Part shown: in pieces, positions 34,900 through 39,987 of the stretch
Numbering within the stretch: position 1 is the stretch's first letter
How the letters are laid out: each line of letters starts with the position of its first letter
DNA from: Labrys sp. WJW
GTDB taxonomy: Bacteria > Pseudomonadota > Alphaproteobacteria > Rhizobiales > Labraceae
DNA: 39,987 nucleotides
NCBI RefSeq assembly: GCF_001676615.1
Contig: NZ_LYXZ01000023.1
Coordinates: forward strand, 1 to 39,987
Reading direction: 5' to 3'
Translations under genes and position numbers: made by a program
Notes under the pieces: generated by a model
Seen by the model: only the letters and a program-made list of their open reading frames with translations
Databases searched by the model: none
What the model was told of the DNA's origin: nothing

Positions 34900-35652
34900 T
34901 CACTTCCTCGGATTGCCGGCAAACCATGCCTCGAAGCCGATGAGGCCGAGGCGGGGATTGTTGTCGCTCACCAGCGAGCCATCCTGGAGGCGGGCGCCGA
35001 AGTAGCGGGCCTCGGGATCGACAACCACCGCGCGGGCATCGCCGCTGGCCTTGAGGTAGCGGGCGACGAGATCGCTGAGGCGCGAGCGCTCCGGGCCGGC
35101 GATCTCGATCGTGCCGTTCACCGGCGCGGCGAGCGCCACGTCGGCCATGGCGTCGGCGACGTCGTCGGAGGCGATCGGCTGCACGAAGGCGGGCGACAGA
35201 TGCACCTTGCCCTCCACTGTGCCGGATTGGGCGATGCCGGCAAGGAACTCCATGAACTGGGTGGAGTGCACGATGGTATAGGGGATGCCGGCGGCCTTGA
35301 TCAGCTTTTCCTGGGCGAGCTTGGCGCGGAAATAGCCGCTGTCCTGCAGCCGCTCTGTGCCGACGACCGAGAGGGCGATGTGGTGCCCGACGCCGGCCAC
35401 CTTTTCCGCCGCCATCAGGTTGCGGCCGGAGGTCTCGAAGAACTCCAGCACGGCCTTGTCCTCGAAGGAGGGCGAGTTGGCGAGGTCGATCACCACCTGC
35501 GCGCCCTTGAGCGCCTCGGCGAGGCCCTCGCCGGTGATGGTGTTGACGCCGGTGTTGGGCGAGGCGGCGATCACCTCATGGCCCTTGGCCTGGAGCCGCG
35601 CCACCGTCTTGGTGCCGATCAGCCCGGTGCCGCCGATGATGACGATTTTCAT
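34900..35652 (-). CDS. NmrA/atypical SDR-family NAD(P)-binding protein
   Basis: From ATG 35652 the protein is 250 residues. MKIVIIGGTGLIGTKTVARL is the GGxGxxG dinucleotide-binding start, followed by VVIDLANSPSFEDKAV and IALSVVGTERLQDSGYFRAK, where the YxxxK-like Tyr...Lys occurs. NmrA-like proteins act as NAD(P)-dependent redox sensors or reductases with loose specificity. Upstream in-frame codons fall in repeat DNA and are rejected. It shares strand with the MBL and AhpD-like genes, as a possible oxidative-stress group. Confidence 0.87.
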   Translation of the reverse strand: MKIVIIGGTGLIGTKTVARLQAKGHEVIAASPNTGVNTITGEGLAEALKGAQVVIDLANSPSFEDKAVLEFFETSGRNLMAAEKVAGVGHHIALSVVGTERLQDSGYFRAKLAQEKLIKAAGIPYTIVHSTQFMEFLAGIAQSGTVEGKVHLSPAFVQPIASDDVADAMADVALAAPVNGTIEIAGPERSRLSDLVARYLKASGDARAVVVDPEARYFGARLQDGSLVSDNNPRLGLIGFEAWFAGNPRK

Positions 35653-35675
35653 GGGATGTCTCCTTTGGTGATGTC

Positions 35676-35754
35676 GGAGCGCGGACTTCCAGTCCGCTCT
35701 TGGAAACGTCGTGCTTGCAGGAAAGGAAGAGCGGGCGGGACGCCCGCGCACCCG
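35676..35754. repeat. GCGGAC-family inverted element
   Basis: GGAGCGCGGACTTCCAGTCC followed by GCTCTTGGAAACG, then a mirrored CGGGCGGGACGCCCGCGC. It is a short double-hairpin member of the family between the NmrA-like and MBL genes. Confidence 0.65.
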
Positions 35755-35762
35755 GAAATTGT

Positions 35763-36680
35763 TCAGTAGTCCCAGAACACCGGCACCCAGCGGAAGGCTT
35801 CGCCGTCCACGGCGACATGGCCGACCGAGGGGAAGGGCAGGTGGGTGGCGACCAGGAACGAATTGGTCTCAGCCAATTCCTGCAGCAGCCGGACGCGCAC
35901 GCGGGCCGCCTCCTCCGGATCGTGCTCGAAGCCGTTGAACCAGTCGGGATGCTCGAAGCCGACCGCGAACATGGCATCGCCCGCGAACATCAGCCGATCG
36001 CCGCCGGAGGCGAGGCGGACCACGCTGTGCCCCGGCGTATGGCCGCCGGTGCGGGAGACGACCACGCCGGGCGCCACCTCATGCTCCTCGCCGAACAGCC
36101 GCAAGTGGTCGCGATATTCAGCCGCGAAGCGCTTGGCGGTCGCCCGCAGCGCATCCGGGAAGCCCGGCGGCATGGCGACATGGGAGAAATCGGGCGCCTC
36201 CCAAAACCTGGCCTCGGCCGCTGCCACATGGATCCTGAGGTCGGGGCGCAGGCGCTCCTTCACGCCGTCGACCAGCAGGCCACCGACATGGTCCATATGC
36301 ATATGGGTCAGCACCACGTCGGTCACGGCGCCGAGGTCGATGCCGGCCGCTTCCAGCCGCTTGATCAGCTGGCCGGCCCGCGGCAGGTTGAGGTCGGGGT
36401 CGAGCCCCAGCCCGGCATCGATCAGGATGGTCTGCGCGCCGCTGCGCACCACGACCACGTTCAGCGCCCAGTCGAAGGCGTCCTGTGGCAGGAACATGTC
36501 CTTCAGCCAGGCGGCCCGCACGGAAGCTTCGGCATTGTGGCCCAGCATCTGGGTGGGCAGCGGCAGCACGCCGTCGCTGACCACAAGTACTTCGATCTCG
36601 CCGATCTTCACCGCGTAGCGCGAGGGCACCAGTTCGTCGGGTTTGGGTCTGGCGGGCGTCAAGGTGTTGTCCAGGCTCAT
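35763..36680 (-). CDS. MBL-fold metallo-hydrolase
   Basis: From ATG 36680, with AGGAGG upstream, the protein is 305 residues. The metal motif is THMHMDHVGG (H126, H128, D130, H131), followed by GHTPGHSVV and FAGDAMF. The N-terminal segment starts MSLDNTLTPARPKPDELV. MBL hydrolases of this group act on lactones, thioesters or sulfates; the substrate is unknown. The longer ORF upstream is in repeat DNA. It may be co-transcribed with the AhpD-like gene upstream (36871-37350), with a repeat between them. Confidence 0.9.
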   Translation of the reverse strand: MSLDNTLTPARPKPDELVPSRYAVKIGEIEVLVVSDGVLPLPTQMLGHNAEASVRAAWLKDMFLPQDAFDWALNVVVVRSGAQTILIDAGLGLDPDLNLPRAGQLIKRLEAAGIDLGAVTDVVLTHMHMDHVGGLLVDGVKERLRPDLRIHVAAAEARFWEAPDFSHVAMPPGFPDALRATAKRFAAEYRDHLRLFGEEHEVAPGVVVSRTGGHTPGHSVVRLASGGDRLMFAGDAMFAVGFEHPDWFNGFEHDPEEAARVRVRLLQELAETNSFLVATHLPFPSVGHVAVDGEAFRWVPVFWDY

Positions 36681-36745
36681 GCTGGCCTCCTGTTTGATGG
36701 TGGCTCCGGCGCCGAAGGGCCCCGTGCCGCTGGTGGTGATTGTTT

Positions 36746-36860
36746 CCGGGTGCGCGGACGTCTCGTCCGCTCTTGGAAACGCTGCGTCTGCAGGAGGGGA
36801 AGAGGCGGACGTCGCCGCCACATTGAATGCAGTTCAATGTGGCTGTTGTCCGCGCACCCG
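36746..36860. repeat. GCGGAC-family inverted element with nested short palindrome
   Basis: The left arm (GGGTGCGCGGACGTCTCGTC) and the right arm (TTGTCCGCGCACCCGCG) pair, but the right half is interrupted by CCACATTGAA-TGCAG-TTCAATGTGG at 36820-36844, a perfect 10-bp stem of different composition. This looks like a small insert within the element. Confidence 0.7.
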
Positions 36861-36870
36861 CGAAGACGGC

Positions 36871-37350
36871 TCAGCTCAGCCCGGCCTTGTCCAGCCCGTA
36901 GAGCTTGTCGGCCGAACCCGGCACCGCCTTGAAGGCGATAGAGGCGCGGTTCCAGGTGTTGATGATGGCGATCGCGAAGGTGAGGTCGGAAACCTCCTTC
37001 TCCGAAAGCTGGCCGCGCACGCGCTCATAGAGTTCGTCGGGGATGCCGCCTTCCGGCAGCCGGGTCACCGCCTCGGTCCAGGCCAGAGCGGCGCGTTCGC
37101 GCGGCACGAAGAGGTTGGATTCCCGCCAGATCGCGACGTGGTAGAGCCTGAGTTCGCTCTCGCCGTGGATCTTGGCCTCCTTCACATGCATGTCGAGGCA
37201 GAAGGCGCAGCCATTGAGCTGCGAGGCGCGGATGTTGACGAGATCGCGGAGCTTCTCCTCGATCACGCTGCCCTTCAGGGCCATGCTGAGATCCGAGAGC
37301 TTCTTGAACAGGTCCGGGGATTGCTGGGCGTAATTCAGGCGCTGGCTCAT
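36871..37350 (-). CDS. AhpD-like carboxymuconolactone-decarboxylase-family protein
   Basis: 159 residues. The active-site CxxC is in NGCAFCLDMH (C48, C51, with His55), typical of AhpD-type peroxidases and not of true decarboxylases. Such proteins reduce peroxides or serve as thiol partners. Two dyads GGATAT-N3-ATATCC (37369-37402) lie 19-52 bases upstream, matching one before the Rrf2 gene, so this gene is a likely target of that Rrf2 regulator. A LysR gene starts 129 bases upstream in the other direction. Confidence 0.9.
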   Translation of the reverse strand: MSQRLNYAQQSPDLFKKLSDLSMALKGSVIEEKLRDLVNIRASQLNGCAFCLDMHVKEAKIHGESELRLYHVAIWRESNLFVPRERAALAWTEAVTRLPEGGIPDELYERVRGQLSEKEVSDLTFAIAIINTWNRASIAFKAVPGSADKLYGLDKAGLS

Positions 37351-37368
37351 GTCCGTTTCCCTTATTAA

Positions 37369-37402
37369 GGATATCTAATATCCTTATGGATATAAAATAT
37401 CC
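37369..37402. promoter_or_regulatory. Tandem Rrf2-type operators before the AhpD-like gene
   Basis: 37369-37383 is GGATAT-CTA-ATATCC and 37388-37402 is GGATAT-AAA-ATATCC. Centres are 19 bases apart, about two helix turns, so two dimers could bind on one face. Both match the dyad at 32674-32688 in all arm bases. Confidence 0.7.
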
Positions 37403-37479
37403 GTAATAGCTGGACAGTAAAGCCTTACCTGCCTAAACTCCGGGCATAAGGCCTATGCGCAAAAGTATGGGGGTGGGGA

Positions 37480-38376
37480 ATGGACATCGTTGGCGCCTTG
37501 CGGACCTTCCTGCGCGTGGCGCAGACCGGCTCCTTCACCGCGGCGGCTGCCGGTCTGGATCTCACCCAGCCGGCGGTGTCGCGCCAGGTCTCGGCGCTGG
37601 AGGCGCGGCTCGGCCTGCGCCTGCTCCATCGCACCACGGTGTCCCTGGCGCTGACGGCCGAGGGCGAGCGGCTGATCCCGATGGCCCTGCGCGTGATCGA
37701 GGCGGTGGAGGCGCTGGGCGAGAGCGCCGGCGCGGCGGAGGCCGCCGTCACCGGCAAGGTGCGGCTCAGCCTGCCCGCCCCGCTGGGCCTGGCCCTCGCC
37801 GAGCGCCTGCCGGAGCTGCTCGCCCGCCATCCCGGCCTCACCGTCGATCTTCTCTTGCGCGAGGCGCCCTCCGACCTCATCGGCGAGGGCATCGATCTCG
37901 AAGTGCGCCTCGGCGCCGTCGAGGATTCCAGCCTGACGGGCCGGCGCATCGGCTGGACCACGGCCTTCCTGGTGGCCGCGCCCTGCTATCTCTCAAGGCG
38001 GCCCGCCCCGGCGAGGCCGGAGGAGGTGCCCCGCCATGACTGCATCTGCTACGCCCGCGCCGGCGACGGGCGGCTCTGGTCCTTCTCCGACGGCGCCGAC
38101 GAGACGCGCCTGCGCATCGCCCCCCGCCTCGTCGCCGACAGCGCCGTCGCCGTCCACCGCGCCGCTCTGGCCGGCGGCGGCCTCGCCATCCTCTCTCACA
38201 TCCTCGCCGGCCCCGACATCGCGGCGGGCCGCCTCGTCAGCCTGATGCCGGACTTCCCGCCGGCCCGGCTGCCGATCACACTGGTCTACCCCTCACGGCG
38301 GAACCTGCCGCAGCGGGTGAAGGCGGTGATGGAGTTCGTGGTGGAGGCGGTGAGGGGGGATATGATGATGGGGTGA
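37480..38376 (+). CDS. LysR-family transcriptional regulator
   Basis: 298 residues, standard LysR length. The start MDIVGALRTFLRVAQTGSFT leads into the DNA-binding domain (AAAAGLDLTQPAVSRQVSAL) and the wing (LGLRLLHRTTVSLALTAEG), then a two-lobed sensor with PAPLGLALAERLPELL and DLEVRLGAVEDSSL, which is of the CrgA/PgrR-type cluster. It is divergent from the AhpD-like gene; the shared gap has the Rrf2 operators but no obvious LysR box. It may regulate that gene or the genes to the right. Confidence 0.92.
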   Translation: MDIVGALRTFLRVAQTGSFTAAAAGLDLTQPAVSRQVSALEARLGLRLLHRTTVSLALTAEGERLIPMALRVIEAVEALGESAGAAEAAVTGKVRLSLPAPLGLALAERLPELLARHPGLTVDLLLREAPSDLIGEGIDLEVRLGAVEDSSLTGRRIGWTTAFLVAAPCYLSRRPAPARPEEVPRHDCICYARAGDGRLWSFSDGADETRLRIAPRLVADSAVAVHRAALAGGGLAILSHILAGPDIAAGRLVSLMPDFPPARLPITLVYPSRRNLPQRVKAVMEFVVEAVRGDMMMG

Positions 38377-38554
38377 GGGGGATAACTGCGGTGACCAGGA
38401 AGGAGAAAGGGCTGACAAGGATTTGACGGGAAGTCTCGGTTTGACCCTTCACAATTTTGCGGGTGTTTCGCAGGAATGGCCGCTCAGCGCCCCATCTTGG
38501 CCGTCGACATTGCCTCGGTCGACTCTCATAAACGGACACAGCAGGCATCTCGGA

Positions 38555-39844
38555 CTAGCCCTCTTTTGTCGGCCAGACCAGCGGCCTGCGCTGCTGCCGG
38601 GCGAGATCCTCAATACCCAATAGGGACGCCGCATCCTTGGGGTCACGTCGCCTCTTGATGTCTCGGTATTCGCCGAGGAAGGCTACCACCAAGTCAGCCA
38701 TTTTCGCATCTATTCGGCCAAACAGTGCATCATCGTTGCAGAAGCGATAATGCTTGCCCCACCCGCGAATGATGCTGTCGGTCCTGTGGAGAGTGGCTAC
38801 GAGGGAATGTTTCCGAGGAATGGCGTCGCCTCTCTTCGTCTCCCGCATGCCCTTAGCGCTTTCTTTGAAGCGCTTCTGTACATTTAGCTCCAGCTTCGAG
38901 ATCGCCTTCGATGATGGGCGGATGAAGCCGTTGTTGAATTCGATTCCAAGCCAATCGAACTTGTCGGAGACTCTCAGGGGCGCCGTCGAAGACTTTTCCT
39001 CGGAGAGGGTCATCCCGAACTCAGCCAAGATGCTGATGGCCAGCCGCATGCGGGCTTTCGCGGCCGCTGCTGAAGGCGCGAGAATGATAAAGTCGTCGAT
39101 ATACCGGACGCACACGCAGTCACCCTCGTTCATGCGGCGATCAAAGTCATGAAGCAGGATGTTGCCCAGCAGAGGTGACAAAGAATTGCCCTGAGCAACC
39201 CCGATAGCCTCTATTGGAAAGGCCTGTGCTTTCTCCTTGAGCTCGGCCATGTTTGATAGTTCGAGCCTAATGGCATCCTCAAACAACACAACGAACGGTG
39301 GATCTTCCGTGACCTTCGCAATGATGTCCGTCACGTGGGGTTTGGGTATTTTGGTGAAGAAGGCACGTATGTCGGCAAATGCCACGTGGGTGGCACCATT
39401 GCCTATCGCCGTGAGTACAGCCTGCACTGCGGCGGGGACTGCTGCGAGCCCATTCTTCTGCTTCTTGATGCCGCCGAAGCTGTTGGGATTGTGAAAATAG
39501 CGACTGAGTCCGGGAACTGTCTCCAAGGCCTCAAGTACCGCGCGCTGGACGATACGCGAACGTAGCGGAGCCAGCACAAGCGGGCGGAATTTGACGCTTT
39601 TGCTTCCGTCTGCGTTCTTCTTAGCCACCGGAATGCCCTTGGCTTCCGGAAATCTGAAGCTGCCGGCAGACAACTGACCACTGAGCACGTTGATGTTCTT
39701 CTGCGGATCGGCCGCGAACTCATCAACCTCAGCGCGGACGTCAAGCGATGTGGACGTCTGGGCATTCTCTTGGATAACGCGCCATGCTTTGTGCAGCGTT
39801 GCCTTGCTCTGCACTAACTTCATGAGAGGCGATGGCGGTTTCAA
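38555..39844 (-). CDS. Stand-alone reverse transcriptase, YIDD active site
   Basis: RNA-directed DNA polymerase of ~429 residues (TTG at 39844) or 422 (ATG 39823). Motifs in order, numbered from the TTG: RPLVLAPLRSRIVQRAV (~88-103), HNPNSFGGIKKQ, catalytic Asp158 in VAFADIRAFFTK, GVAQGNSLSPLLGNIL (QG...SP, motif 4), and YIDD (248-251) in motif 5, then FDWLGIEF. A thumb-like end holds RGWGKHYRF. No HNH or other endonuclease is fused, and no group II intron RNA is seen. TTG overlaps the upstream stop by four bases (TTGA); AAGGA lies just before it. Both starts remain possible. Bacterial RTs of this build are often antiviral; this one cannot be assigned to a named group by eye. Confidence 0.9.
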   Translation of the reverse strand: MKPPSPLMKLVQSKATLHKAWRVIQENAQTSTSLDVRAEVDEFAADPQKNINVLSGQLSAGSFRFPEAKGIPVAKKNADGSKSVKFRPLVLAPLRSRIVQRAVLEALETVPGLSRYFHNPNSFGGIKKQKNGLAAVPAAVQAVLTAIGNGATHVAFADIRAFFTKIPKPHVTDIIAKVTEDPPFVVLFEDAIRLELSNMAELKEKAQAFPIEAIGVAQGNSLSPLLGNILLHDFDRRMNEGDCVCVRYIDDFIILAPSAAAAKARMRLAISILAEFGMTLSEEKSSTAPLRVSDKFDWLGIEFNNGFIRPSSKAISKLELNVQKRFKESAKGMRETKRGDAIPRKHSLVATLHRTDSIIRGWGKHYRFCNDDALFGRIDAKMADLVVAFLGEYRDIKRRRDPKDAASLLGIEDLARQQRRPLVWPTKEG

Positions 39845-39987
39845 GTGTCCTTAGGGTCCTGTTTGTGAGCCCCACCCGTCCGACAGGCGCTGACCACTGC
39901 AGAGGTACGTTGCCGCCCATTCTGCGCGGATGAGACCGTGACCTGCGCCACCGCCTCGCCGCCGCACTCCACATCGAACGCCCTGGA
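39841..39987 (-). CDS. C-terminal fragment of the gene upstream of the reverse transcriptase (rest outside window)
   Basis: The frame is open from the window edge to TGA at 39841-39843 and codes for 48 residues: FDVECGGEAVAQVTVSSAQ, then QRTSAVVSACRTGG and a final basic tail. It reads as true protein with strand-like segments and two Cys. The stop overlaps the TTG start of the reverse transcriptase by four bases, so the two are probably translated together and belong to one operon. The family cannot be recognised from this piece. Confidence 0.55.
   Translation of the reverse strand, partial: SRAFDVECGGEAVAQVTVSSAQNGRQRTSAVVSACRTGGAHKQDPKDT

Noticed and set aside
38377..39844. Retron, diversity-generating element or group II intron
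   Set aside because: The RT lacks the retron VTG-type end, keeps QG rather than the SQ motif of diversity-generating RTs, and has no endonuclease; no template/variable repeats or intron RNA boundary were seen. A diverged intron RT cannot be fully excluded.

Overview
The window looks like the chromosome of a GC-rich alphaproteobacterium, most likely in the Hyphomicrobiales (Rhizobiales). The clues are strong GC bias in the coding DNA, cobQ and cbiB of cobalamin synthesis, a ribbon-helix-helix protein of the alphaproteobacterial type, sugar ABC import genes, many LysR/SDR/VOC/GMC enzymes, and intergenic inverted repeats built on GTCATTGCGAGCG. Species cannot be named from the sequence.

Left block (1-3115): the end of a methyltransferase gene, then cobQ and, convergently, cbiB, two cobalamin-assembly steps. 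Islet (3116-10328): about 7.2 kb of visibly lower GC, flanked by 60-bp direct repeats made from the promoter-proximal side and 5' half of a tRNA-Ala(CGC) gene. It has a decayed tyrosine integrase next to the left repeat, about a dozen short genes on both strands (mostly orphan; one DUF6881-like, one META domain, two other secreted or exported), an IS66 transposase remnant, and the intact tRNA at its right edge.

Central block (10362-21225): a small lipoprotein, a hydratase/FAH-family enzyme, a Sel1-repeat exported protein, a LysR regulator divergent from a TauE/SafE exporter with a LysR-type box between them, a 14-helix-type MFS exporter, an RHH regulator, and a periplasmic dehydrogenase cluster (cytochrome c, glyoxalase-like protein, Tat-exported small subunit, FAD-dependent GMC subunit with a Cys cluster).

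Sugar/carbohydrate block (21570-28404): an ABC importer split over two divergent groups. NTF2-like protein, ATPase and SDR dehydrogenase lie on the minus strand; binding protein, two permeases and a RidA protein lie on the plus strand. Next come a VOC protein, a zinc-ribbon membrane protein, a translationally coupled pair (secreted protein and OmpA-like protein), and purH.

Right block (32391-38376): an Rrf2-type Fe-S regulator, an MscS channel whose 3' end overlaps the regulator's, a periplasmic cupin, an NmrA-like protein, an MBL-fold hydrolase, an AhpD-like CxxC protein and a LysR regulator. A 15-bp palindrome GGATAT-N3-ATATCC occurs once before the Rrf2 gene and twice before the AhpD-like gene, suggesting one small regulon. 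Nearly every intergenic gap from 21.3 to 36.9 kb holds a long inverted repeat.

Right edge (38555-39987): a stand-alone reverse transcriptase with a YIDD active site, preceded by and overlapping the end of another gene that runs out of the window. This is the best candidate for an undescribed system, possibly antiviral, but the window cuts it.
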